DNA of 30,993 nt from Streptococcus parasanguinis (lineage in GTDB: Bacteria > Bacillota > Bacilli > Lactobacillales > Streptococcaceae), in NCBI GenBank assembly GCA_018377375.1, contig JAGZZN010000018.1:1-30993 (forward strand), written 5' to 3'. Positions 1 through 7,010 of the stretch are shown here, piece after piece. The first letter of the stretch is position 1; every line of letters begins with the position of its first letter. The notes beneath the pieces were generated by a model that ran no database searches, was not told the origin of the DNA, and was given only the letters and a program-made list of their open reading frames with translations. Both the position numbers and the translations under genes were made by a program.

Positions 1-1
1 A

Positions 2-99
2 CGCTGATTTCATCAGCTTTTACAGCCCTACTCAACTGTGCGGAGGTGGGACGACGAAATCGAATTCTAACGAATTACCGATTTCTGTCCCACTCTCTT
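2..99 (-). repeat. 98-bp intergenic repeat, left copy (inverted relative to right copy)
   Basis: Positions 2-99 are the exact reverse complement of 30896-30993. Read on the minus strand, the element begins one base after the stop codon of the lipoprotein gene at 101-784. It can fold into a long hairpin (arms GTGGGAC-A-GAAATCG and CGATTTC-GTC-GTCCCAC, with an inner AATTC/GAATT arm) followed by a small GCTGAT/ATCAGC hairpin. Position 1 abuts the window edge, so the element may be longer. Elements of this kind recur between genes in mitis-group streptococci, as far as I recall. A terminator or 3'-end role is inferred from its place. Confidence 0.9.
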
Positions 100-100
100 A

Positions 101-781
101 TTATTTAAAGAAAACAACATCAGGATTTGGAGTAATATAGAGAAGTTGGTCGTTTTCAAAGACCAGTTGGATGGTGTTATTTTTATAGGTGTAAATGGTA
201 TAGTCTACTCCGGATTTAGAAGCTTGTTTGAGATCAACAGCTCCCATCAAAAAGGCATGCGCTTGTTCTTCTGTTATTTTTCCCTCATGGTAGAGCGCTT
301 TAATATTTTCTAATTCGGTATTTTCAAAAGATTCGGCAATATAAGCAGGGGCTGTTATTTGTTTCTCTGGATTCCCAAGAATTGTTTGGACAAGGGCAGT
401 GGTATATCCTTCATAGTCCGGCGTCTGGGCAAAAATAGTATCGCCATTTCTAGAGTAGGCCACTTTTAGGTTTCCTGTCGCATAAATCTTATCTTTTGGA
501 GCTTCTTGAGCATTTTTAGGGAGTCCTTCGGTTGTGACGATGTCAGAAGTGGTTTCCGTAGTAGTTGAGGGAGAGCTAGAGGAGTTGCTTGAGCTATTTG
601 AACTGGTTGAGCGACTCGGGAGGCTAGAACGACTCGAGCTACTTTTTTTAAAGGTTTTCTTTTTTGAGCTGGTAGTAGTGGGCTCTTTTTTAAAGTTGAT
701 CTTAAGGTCCGGCACACAGGCTGATAGAAAAAGAAGAGACAGCAAGAGTGTGAACAAAAGAGGTAGTGTCTGTTTTTTCAT
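101..781 (-). CDS. Putative lipoprotein of unknown function, possibly DUF4947-like
   Basis: A protein of 226 residues (227 if the first of two adjacent ATG codons, at 784, is used). The second ATG is preferred because the AAAGGA ribosome binding site sits only 2 nt from the first. It has a lipoprotein signal with lipobox LSAC, then a Ser/Thr-rich linker of about 45 residues (runs of SSS and TTT) and a folded C-terminal domain of about 140 residues that contains an N-T-E-L-E helix and ends in a hydrophobic strand. The linker suggests a domain held away from the membrane on the outer face. I do not recognise the function; similarity to the streptococcal DUF4947 lipoproteins is a weak impression. 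It follows the carbohydrate-binding lipoprotein gene on the same strand, but a terminator lies between them, so it is probably transcribed on its own. Confidence 0.8.
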   Translation of the reverse strand: MKKQTLPLLFTLLLSLLFLSACVPDLKINFKKEPTTTSSKKKTFKKSSSSRSSLPSRSTSSNSSSNSSSSPSTTTETTSDIVTTEGLPKNAQEAPKDKIYATGNLKVAYSRNGDTIFAQTPDYEGYTTALVQTILGNPEKQITAPAYIAESFENTELENIKALYHEGKITEEQAHAFLMGAVDLKQASKSGVDYTIYTYKNNTIQLVFENDQLLYITPNPDVVFFK

Positions 782-833
782 CATGTTCCTTTCGATAAGC
801 TGATTGAATTTCTATTCTATCATAAATAAGGCA

Positions 834-866
834 ACAAAAAAAGGTCAGGAAGAAATCCTGCCTTTG
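834..866 (-). terminator. Rho-independent terminator of the carbohydrate-binding lipoprotein gene
   Basis: On the minus strand, AGGCAGGA and TCCTGACCT pair with one bulged A around a short loop. A T-rich run (plus-strand A run at 834-841) follows directly. It begins about 8 bp after the stop codon at 874. Confidence 0.8.
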
Positions 867-873
867 TTTGTTA

Positions 874-2121
874 TTATGGATGCCCGCCTCCAGGGCCACC
901 GCCTTGAGGTCCGCCACCTCCGGGAGCACCACCGCCTCCAGGCATGGAGTTGACAATTTCCGTTTGTTTTTCACCGTTGATATAGATGTCTCCACCAGTG
1001 TAGGTAGCAGTACCATCAAAGTCGAATCCAGATTGACCCGTTAATTTAATGGTTCCTCCGGTAACAGTGATATTTCCATTCGAATCAATTGGATCGGTAT
1101 CGCCTTGGCCAACTTCAACGTTGAGGGTTCCACCATTCATAGTGAAGAAAATTTCATCTTGGTTGGCATTAGCATTGGCTGCATTGACACCATCATCGGT
1201 TGCATAGATGGTTATATCACCACCGTTGATGGTGATCGATTTTCCTTCGAGACCTTCGACAGATTCGGTTACCTCATAGGTTCCGCTATCGATGATCAGA
1301 TCACCAGAAGCATGGATTCCATCGTCCCCAGCTGAAATGGTCATGGTATTGTCAGACAGATACATGGTTCCAACAGAAGTATCTTCATCATTATCCACCT
1401 TGACGGCATCTTCATCTGCATCGATGCTCATGGTCGTGCCAGTGATATTGAGTTCGTCATTGACGTTGAAGGCATCTCCTACAGCCGTGATTTTATAGGT
1501 TCCACCTGTGATGTGGAGGGTGTCATTGGCTTTGATACCGTTGTTCTTCTTGGCATCAATGTTGAGCGTACCTGAACCATTGATGGTGAGGTCGCCTTTA
1601 GAGAAGATCACTGAATCAGCATCTTCATCATTGTTTGAACTTGAATCAGACAAGGTATTGGTCGTGCCATCTGCTAAAGTGAGGTAGACATGTCCTGCTT
1701 TTGTAGCAGAGATTGGTGAGTTGGTGTTGGTCATGGTAACGCCTTTCAAGACGATGTGGACATCATCTGAGTCACCTGCTTCGACCTTGATTTGAACCCC
1801 ATCGGATTCACCAGAGATGACATAGGTTCCAGCCTTTGAGATGGTCACAGTTGATCCAGATACAGCAACGCCGTCACCTGATACACTTGCAGAAGATCCA
1901 GACAGTTTTACAGTAGAGGCTTTGCTTTCATCATAAGAGGTGTCCTTGTCCTTATCTGTAAAATAGTTGGGATTGTTTATTTTATTTTTTGAAGTAGAAG
2001 TAGCGGTTGTTTGTGCAGTATTGCTTTTTGTAGCTGATTGTGATGACGCCTGGGTGCAAGCTGTCAGTAAGGTGAGGGTTGCAGCCCCCGTTAATAAAAA
2101 TTTCCATTTGTTTGATTTCAT
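874..2121 (-). CDS. Carbohydrate-binding lipoprotein (Cthe_2159 / DUF4353 family)
   Basis: A 415-residue lipoprotein: signal peptide with lipobox LLTAC (Cys22), then a Ser/Thr/Asn-rich linker to about residue 60. The rest is made of many short repeated strands of the type 'G-x-x-x-I-x-G-G-T-x-x-I', rich in Asp and Asn (for example DDGIHASGD, DDGVNAAN). This is typical of a right-handed beta-helix. The Cthe_2159 family of polysaccharide-binding beta-helix proteins has this pattern, so binding of an acidic or plain polysaccharide outside the cell is the likely role. The last 25 residues are almost only Gly and Pro and end in His-Pro. The ATG follows a good GAGAGGAAAA site. It is divergent from a VTC-domain gene and a DUF4956 gene, families it is often found with. 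The ligand is unknown. Confidence 0.85.
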   Translation of the reverse strand: MKSNKWKFLLTGAATLTLLTACTQASSQSATKSNTAQTTATSTSKNKINNPNYFTDKDKDTSYDESKASTVKLSGSSASVSGDGVAVSGSTVTISKAGTYVISGESDGVQIKVEAGDSDDVHIVLKGVTMTNTNSPISATKAGHVYLTLADGTTNTLSDSSSNNDEDADSVIFSKGDLTINGSGTLNIDAKKNNGIKANDTLHITGGTYKITAVGDAFNVNDELNITGTTMSIDADEDAVKVDNDEDTSVGTMYLSDNTMTISAGDDGIHASGDLIIDSGTYEVTESVEGLEGKSITINGGDITIYATDDGVNAANANANQDEIFFTMNGGTLNVEVGQGDTDPIDSNGNITVTGGTIKLTGQSGFDFDGTATYTGGDIYINGEKQTEIVNSMPGGGGAPGGGGPQGGGPGGGHP

Positions 2122-2335
2122 GAGCTTTTCCTCTCGTTCAATTGATATGCTCCTAGTCTAAAGTTGCTAGCTGAAAGTTTCCTAAAGTTTTTCTGAAAGG
2201 AACCTTAACTTTAGTTTTCTTTAAGTTTGGCTTAATGACCAGTTAAGAAAGTCCCATTAAACTAGAAAGCACGTAAGTCGTATTCATGCTTACTGAAGGT
2301 TAGAAACAATAGATCCCCCTTAAAGGAGAAGAAAC
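2122..2335. promoter_or_regulatory. Divergent control region with phased AAAGTT / CTTTA(A)G repeats
   Basis: This region separates the lipoprotein gene (minus) from the VTC gene (plus). AAAGTT occurs at 2161, 2175 and 2185, and CTTTAG / CTTTAAG at 2210 and 2220, so copies lie about 10 bp apart. An inverted pair TTTAAG-N5-CTTAAT follows at 2222-2238. No convincing -35/-10 pair was found for either gene. Repeats one helical turn apart resemble sites of OmpR-family response regulators; this is inference. Confidence 0.45.
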
Positions 2336-3115
2336 ATGAAAAAAACAATTGAGACAAGTTTCAAACGAATCGAAACAAAATATATCGTCGCAAAAGATGA
2401 CGTGAAGGACTTGATCAAAGACTTAAAAGAATACGTCGTAGAAGATGATTACCCAACCTCAACCATTTCAAACATTTATTTTGATACGGAAAATTTTGAT
2501 GTCATTCAAGATGCTCTTGCGAAACAACACCGCCGTGAAAAAATTCGGATGCGGACTTATATAGAAAAACCTCAAGCAGACAGTCCAGTATTTCTAGAGG
2601 TGAAGTCAAAAGATGAAGAAGGAATTGGCCATAAATTCCGCCTAGTCGCCACTTCACAAGCCATTATCAACTTGATGACGGATGGGAAAGTAGATCATCA
2701 GATACAAGATCCAGACTTAGTGCAAGAGATTCAGAGATTGCGCAAACGTTATGGTCATCGATTGGAACCACGGATGTTCATTTACTATGATCGTCTGTCT
2801 CTCAAAGAAAAGAAATCCATTCAGGGTTATCCTTATCAGAAGATTCGCGTGACAATCGATCAAAACTTAGTCTTTCGAGACCAGGCTGTTAGCCTTTTTC
2901 ATGGGAAGAAAGGAGAACCTCTACTAGAGGATGACTTCGTGATCATGGAAATTAAGGCTCCTGGCCAAGAACCTAAATGGCTAAAGGATATTTTAGAGAA
3001 GTATGGTTTGGTGAAACAGAAATTTTCAAAATATAGCTGTGCTTATCATAAATCACAAGGCTTGGATTATGCCCCAAGACCAGTTCAAGAAACGGTAGGT
3101 GCTGCCTATGTCTAA
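2336..3115 (+). CDS. VTC-domain protein (polyphosphate polymerase-like)
   Basis: A 259-residue soluble protein that is nearly all one VTC domain (the fold of the catalytic Vtc4 subunit of the yeast polyphosphate polymerase, in the CYTH/triphosphate tunnel group). Visible tunnel motifs are K-R-I-E-T-K-Y near residue 10-16, the basic strand RREKIRMRTY at 66-75, FLEVKSK at 86-92, YYDR at 150-153, KIRVTID at 169-175 and IMEIKAPG at 203-210. The charged pairs expected for triphosphate and metal binding (E88/K90, E205/K207) are present. An AAAGGAG site lies 7 nt before the ATG. The next gene overlaps its 3' end by 8 bp, so the two are translationally coupled. Bacterial VTC proteins of this type are annotated as polyphosphate polymerases, but their product has rarely been tested. 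Confidence 0.85.
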   Translation: MKKTIETSFKRIETKYIVAKDDVKDLIKDLKEYVVEDDYPTSTISNIYFDTENFDVIQDALAKQHRREKIRMRTYIEKPQADSPVFLEVKSKDEEGIGHKFRLVATSQAIINLMTDGKVDHQIQDPDLVQEIQRLRKRYGHRLEPRMFIYYDRLSLKEKKSIQGYPYQKIRVTIDQNLVFRDQAVSLFHGKKGEPLLEDDFVIMEIKAPGQEPKWLKDILEKYGLVKQKFSKYSCAYHKSQGLDYAPRPVQETVGAAYV

Positions 3116-3791
3116 TCTATTTGATTCTATTTTTAATAATGCCACAGCAACGGTGGATCCTTTGCGCTTACTGCTGGCCCTTTTGGTCAGCTTCTTTCTA
3201 GGGCTGGCCCTATCTTGGACCTATAAATACCGAACACTTTACACTCGAGAGTTTGTCATTAGTTTGACCTTGCTTCCTTGTATGATGACCTTAGTGATCT
3301 TTTTGGTCAATGGAAGTTTGGGAACCTCGATTGCAGTGGCAGGGACCTTTAGTTTGATCCGTTTTCGTTCGGCTACGAGTGGTTCTAGAGAGTTGATTGC
3401 CATTTTCTTAGCCATGATTATAGGATTGGCTGCAGGTTCGGGCTATCTTTTATTGGCCATTTTATCAACCCTTTCTTTACTAGGGGTGTGGCTTGTATTA
3501 GAGAACAAACAGAGTAAGGCAGACCATCAACGGCGCCGTCATTTGACCATTACCGTCACAAAACAGGATTCTGTTGCAGAACAAATCAGCCAGTTGTTGG
3601 ACCAAAGTTGTTCAGAAATTGACTTTATTTCTGTCACAACGGCCCAAGCTGGAGAACAACTGACCTTGAACTATGAGGTAAATATGAAATCGAACATCGA
3701 TGATTTTGGCCTTGCTAATCTATTGATTAGCGAGATTGAAAATTGTGATGTCGCTCTGACAAAGAAAGCGAAGAAAAGAAAGAATCTATAA
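3108..3791 (+). CDS. DUF4956 integral membrane protein
   Basis: A 227-residue membrane protein starting at ATG 3108, which overlaps the VTC gene by 8 bp; an upstream in-frame GTG at 3099 is less likely because the GGTAGG site is better spaced for the ATG. Hydrophobic segments lie at about residues 20-37, 48-68, 72-90 and 98-130. They are followed by a soluble cytoplasmic tail of about 90 residues with an alternating strand/helix pattern and a Lys/Arg-rich end. The motif SLIRFRSATSGSRE between membrane segments is the conserved core of DUF4956. The family is nearly always beside VTC-domain genes. Acting as the membrane partner of the VTC protein is an inference; no activity is known. Confidence 0.85.
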   Translation: MSNLFDSIFNNATATVDPLRLLLALLVSFFLGLALSWTYKYRTLYTREFVISLTLLPCMMTLVIFLVNGSLGTSIAVAGTFSLIRFRSATSGSRELIAIFLAMIIGLAAGSGYLLLAILSTLSLLGVWLVLENKQSKADHQRRRHLTITVTKQDSVAEQISQLLDQSCSEIDFISVTTAQAGEQLTLNYEVNMKSNIDDFGLANLLISEIENCDVALTKKAKKRKNL

Positions 3792-3794
3792 CGG

Positions 3795-3819
3795 CTATCC
3801 TACTTTAGGATAGTTTTTT
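3795..3819 (+). terminator. Terminator of the VTC-DUF4956 operon
   Basis: CTATCCT and AGGATAG pair around a 5-nt loop and six T residues follow. It lies 4 bp after the DUF4956 stop codon. Confidence 0.9.
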
Positions 3820-3824
3820 AGGGT

Positions 3825-3856
3825 TTTAAGAACTTTTTAAGAAAAAGTGGTATACT
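3825..3856 (+). promoter_or_regulatory. CiaR-type promoter of the S41 peptidase gene
   Basis: TTTAAG-AACTT-TTTAAG at 3825-3841 is a perfect match to the CiaR direct repeat (NTTAAG-N5-WTTAAG) known from the pneumococcal CiaRH regulon. A -10 box TATACT starts 9 nt later at 3851, close to the roughly 10-nt spacing of CiaR-activated promoters. No normal -35 is present, as expected for an activator-dependent promoter. The start site would be near 3863, giving a leader of about 20 nt. Confidence 0.8.
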
Positions 3857-3883
3857 GTTTCTAAAAAATGGAAGGAATCCTTT

Positions 3884-5143
3884 ATGAAAAAGACTGCTAT
3901 TTTTGAAGATGTCGTCTCTATTATGACCCATGATTCATCTACCATCAAGGATCGAAAAGGATGCGATCCAGAGCCTTTTCGAGAAAACATTACAGATGAT
4001 ATGACAGATGATGCCTTTCTCTATCAAGTTAAGACTTACCTAGCTAGTTTTGGGGTGATCGGGCATGTTTCCTTTCGTGATAAAAAGGCCAATCAAAAAG
4101 GGTTTCTTTTGAGAATAAATGGACAGAAATTGTATGTTGAGGAAGCTAATGAAGATACGGGTCTTCAAGTAGGAGATCAGATCTTAGGTTTGGATGGAAG
4201 TGACTTGGAGCAGATAGCTTCTCTTCATAAAGACTATTTTATCAGCAAGACCCCTGAAAGACACTACCGAGAATGGGCAGATTTGGTCTCTCAGTCAACG
4301 AGTGTCACCCTGCTTCGAGAAGGGATAGAAAAGACCATTGAAGTAGTCCCTAGTCGAGAACCGATCCAAGATCAGATTTTTTGGAAAAGATTAGACGATG
4401 AGATTCTTTATCTTCGTCTGGATAACTTTATGGATGAAGGAGCCATTAGTCGGGTATATCAAGAGTGTTTACCTATGATGACGGAGGTCAAGTTTCTTAT
4501 CATTGATGTCCGACAGAACGGCGGAGGGACAGATTCTTTATATTTCCCTCTATTACATCTAGCCTTAGAGAAGGATCAGGGCTATGATTCGCTTGACTGG
4601 GACGATGATGGTATGGAAATTCTCTACACGGAACGCAATGTTGACCTGCGCTTGAAAGACTTTGAGGACTGGATGCAACAGGAAGAAATTAGTCCTGAAA
4701 CAGTTAAGCTGCTTGAAGATATGAAAGAGGATTTGCTCCGCCATCGGGGACAAGGCTATGTACCGTATCAGCAAGAAAGCGAGAAATTCTTCCCAGAGGT
4801 TAGAGGTGGCCACTATCCTGAACAGATCTTTATCTTATCAGATATTTATTGTGCTTCATCCGGGGATAACTTTGTTCAGATGATGAAGCAGTTTAAGAAG
4901 GTAACGGTGGTGGGTCGACCAACTCTCGGAATTCTAGACTACTCTAATTGTTGTACGGTTGATTATGATAATTTTTGTTTAATGTTTCCCACTTCTCGCT
5001 GTTTAAGCGTAGATCAAGGCAAAGGAATGACGGATCAGGGTGTTCTACCTGATATAGAGATTCCTTGGACACCTAGCCATTTCGAGAGAGATGTGGATCT
5101 GGACAAGTGTCTGGAATTGATTCATCAGGGTAGTGTGAAATAG
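3884..5143 (+). CDS. S41-family peptidase homologue, cytoplasmic, lacking the Ctp lysine
   Basis: A 419-residue protein with no signal peptide or membrane segment. An N-terminal helical part (residues 1-60) leads to GHVSF (His61). A PDZ-like stretch follows (about 72-150, with LQVGDQILGLDG). The S41 core runs from about 165 to 390 with FLIIDVRQNGGG (204-215) and SDIYCASSGDNF (319-330, candidate nucleophile Ser325 or Ser326). Where Ctp enzymes have G-K after the T, this protein has VVGRPTLGILD, so the Ser/Lys dyad is absent. The tricorn/IRBP-type branch of S41 instead uses Ser with His and Glu, and His61 could serve. Substrate unknown. It has its own CiaR-type promoter and stands between the VTC-DUF4956 operon and dlt. 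It contains eight Cys, in keeping with a cytoplasmic place. Confidence 0.8.
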   Translation: MKKTAIFEDVVSIMTHDSSTIKDRKGCDPEPFRENITDDMTDDAFLYQVKTYLASFGVIGHVSFRDKKANQKGFLLRINGQKLYVEEANEDTGLQVGDQILGLDGSDLEQIASLHKDYFISKTPERHYREWADLVSQSTSVTLLREGIEKTIEVVPSREPIQDQIFWKRLDDEILYLRLDNFMDEGAISRVYQECLPMMTEVKFLIIDVRQNGGGTDSLYFPLLHLALEKDQGYDSLDWDDDGMEILYTERNVDLRLKDFEDWMQQEEISPETVKLLEDMKEDLLRHRGQGYVPYQQESEKFFPEVRGGHYPEQIFILSDIYCASSGDNFVQMMKQFKKVTVVGRPTLGILDYSNCCTVDYDNFCLMFPTSRCLSVDQGKGMTDQGVLPDIEIPWTPSHFERDVDLDKCLELIHQGSVK

Positions 5144-5210
5144 AATAGGATTTCAACCAGAAAACTGATTAAAGAAAAATGCTTTCGTTAAACGGCTTGA
5201 ATGATCTGAA

Positions 5211-5225
5211 ATGATAACGTTTTCT
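5211..5225 (+). promoter_or_regulatory. cre-like / LacI-type operator upstream of dltX
   Basis: ATGATAACGTTTTCT matches the CcpA cre consensus WTGNAANCGNWNNCW at all but one fixed position. It ends 24 bp before the proposed -35 of the dlt promoter. A role in carbon control of dlt is inferred only. Confidence 0.4.
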
Positions 5226-5249
5226 ACCACATTCTCACTATGTTTAAAA

Positions 5250-5279
5250 TTGCTTACTTGGTATAAAAAATGGTAAAAT
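5250..5279 (+). promoter_or_regulatory. Promoter of the dlt operon
   Basis: TTGCTT at 5250-5255 and TAAAAT at 5274-5279 are 18 bp apart, and a TGG directly before the -10 makes it an extended -10. The start site would be near 5286, about 27 nt before dltX. Confidence 0.6.
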
Positions 5280-5312
5280 AGTGAGTAACAATCAAAATGA
5301 AGAGTGAAACTT

Positions 5313-5441
5313 ATGAAACATAAAACACTTTATAAATTTATCGGGCAGACGATCTTGTATTTCGCCATTTTCCTAGCCCTACTTTATTTCTTTAGTTACC
5401 TTGGTCAAGGTCAGGGTGGCTTTATCTATAACGAATTTTAG
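5313..5441 (+). CDS. dltX: DltX, small membrane protein of the D-alanylation operon
   Basis: A 42-residue ORF that begins MKHKTLYKFI, has one membrane segment (about residues 12-30, TILYFAIFLALLYFFSYL) and ends in FIYNEF. The position directly before dltA, the single-span topology and the conserved F-I-Y-x-E-F tail identify DltX. In lactic acid bacteria and Bacillus this tail is reported to be needed for D-alanine transfer through DltB and DltD. It stops 18 bp before dltA. The ribosome binding site (GAAGAG) is weak. It is easy to miss because of its size. Confidence 0.93.
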   Translation: MKHKTLYKFIGQTILYFAIFLALLYFFSYLGQGQGGFIYNEF

Positions 5442-5459
5442 AAAAGGAGACTCCTAGCC

Positions 5460-7010
5460 GTGTCAAACCAACCAATTACTGATATGATCGAGACAATTGA
5501 ACGTTATGCGCAACTACAACCAGACTATCCGGTTTACAATGTCCTTGGTGAGGAACATACCTATGGCCAATTGAAGGCTGATTCAGATAGCTTGGCTGCC
5601 TACATTGACCAAATGGGACTTCCTGAAAAGTCACCTGTAGTGGTCTTTGGTGGACAAGAGTATGAAATGTTAGCAACCTTTGTAGCCTTGACAAAATCTG
5701 GCCATGCCTATATCCCAATTGATAGCCACTCTGCCTTGGAGCGCGTGTCTGCCATTGTTGAAGTAGCAGAGCCAAGCTTGATTATCGCCATCAATGAGTT
5801 CCCAATTGAAAACCCAGCTGCTCCAATCATGTCCTTGGAGCAAGTGCGTGAAGCTTATGCGGCTCAGCATGCCTATGACTTGCAACATCCGGTCAAAGGG
5901 GATGATAACTACTACATCATCTTTACCTCAGGGACAACTGGGAAACCAAAAGGGGTGCAAATTTCGCACGATAACTTGCTCAGCTTTACCAACTGGATGA
6001 TTACGGACAAGGAATTTGCAACGCCAGAGCGTCCGCAAATGTTGGCACAACCGCCTTATTCCTTTGACTTGTCTGTCATGTACTGGGCACCGACCTTGGC
6101 TCTTGGAGGAACCCTTTTTGCTCTTCCATCAGCTATCACTCAAGACTTCAAACAACTCTTTGCGACGATCTTTTCTCTTCCGATTGCTATCTGGACTTCA
6201 ACACCATCTTTTGCAGATATGGCCATGTTGTCTGAGGATTTCAATGCTGAAAAGATGCCAGGGATCACCCATTTCTACTTTGATGGGGAAGAGTTGACCG
6301 TTAAAACCGCTCAGAAATTGCGCGAGCGTTTCCCAAATGCACGCATCATCAATGCCTACGGCCCAACGGAAGCAACTGTAGCTCTTTCGGCTGTAGCCGT
6401 AACAGATGAGATGTTAGCTACTTTGAAACGTCTGCCAATTGGTTACACCAAAGAAGATTCTCCAACCTTCATCATTGATGAGGCAGGAAACAAATTGCCA
6501 AATGGTGAGCAAGGGGAGATCATCGTATCTGGCCCAGCCGTTTCAAAAGGTTATATGAATAATCCAGAGAAAACAGCAGAAGCTTTCTTCGAATTTGAAG
6601 GTCTTCCAGCCTACCATACAGGAGATGTCGGAACCATGACGGATGAAGGCCTCCTTCTCTACGGTGGACGGATGGACTTCCAAATCAAGTTTAACGGTTA
6701 TCGTATCGAGCTAGAGGATGTCTCTCAAAACTTGAATAAATCGAAGTATATTGACTCAGCAGTCGCAGTACCGCGTTATAATAAAGATCACAAGGTCCAA
6801 AATCTCTTGGCCTATGTCATCTTAAAAGAGGGTGTCAAAGAACAATTTGAGCGCGAAATTGATATCACGAAAGCCATTAAGGAAGATTTAGAAAACATCA
6901 TGATGTCTTATATGATGCCTTCAAAATTCCTCTATCGTGACAGCCTGCCATTAACACCAAACGGGAAAATCGACATCAAAGGGTTGATTAGCGAGGTTAA
7001 CAACCGATGA
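5460..7010 (+). CDS. dltA: D-alanine--poly(phosphoribitol/glycerol) ligase DltA
   Basis: DltA activates D-alanine with ATP and loads it on the phosphopantetheine arm of DltC in the cytoplasm. The 516 residues match the usual length. Adenylation-domain motifs are in order: IIFTSGTTGKPKG (153-165), NAYGPTEAT (298-306), YHTGD, and a C-terminal PNGKIDIKG with the catalytic Lys. The start is a GTG at 5460, with AAGGAG 11 nt upstream, a rather long spacing that may lower expression relative to the other genes. Its stop overlaps the dltB start in ATGA. Confidence 0.97.
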   Translation: MSNQPITDMIETIERYAQLQPDYPVYNVLGEEHTYGQLKADSDSLAAYIDQMGLPEKSPVVVFGGQEYEMLATFVALTKSGHAYIPIDSHSALERVSAIVEVAEPSLIIAINEFPIENPAAPIMSLEQVREAYAAQHAYDLQHPVKGDDNYYIIFTSGTTGKPKGVQISHDNLLSFTNWMITDKEFATPERPQMLAQPPYSFDLSVMYWAPTLALGGTLFALPSAITQDFKQLFATIFSLPIAIWTSTPSFADMAMLSEDFNAEKMPGITHFYFDGEELTVKTAQKLRERFPNARIINAYGPTEATVALSAVAVTDEMLATLKRLPIGYTKEDSPTFIIDEAGNKLPNGEQGEIIVSGPAVSKGYMNNPEKTAEAFFEFEGLPAYHTGDVGTMTDEGLLLYGGRMDFQIKFNGYRIELEDVSQNLNKSKYIDSAVAVPRYNKDHKVQNLLAYVILKEGVKEQFEREIDITKAIKEDLENIMMSYMMPSKFLYRDSLPLTPNGKIDIKGLISEVNNR

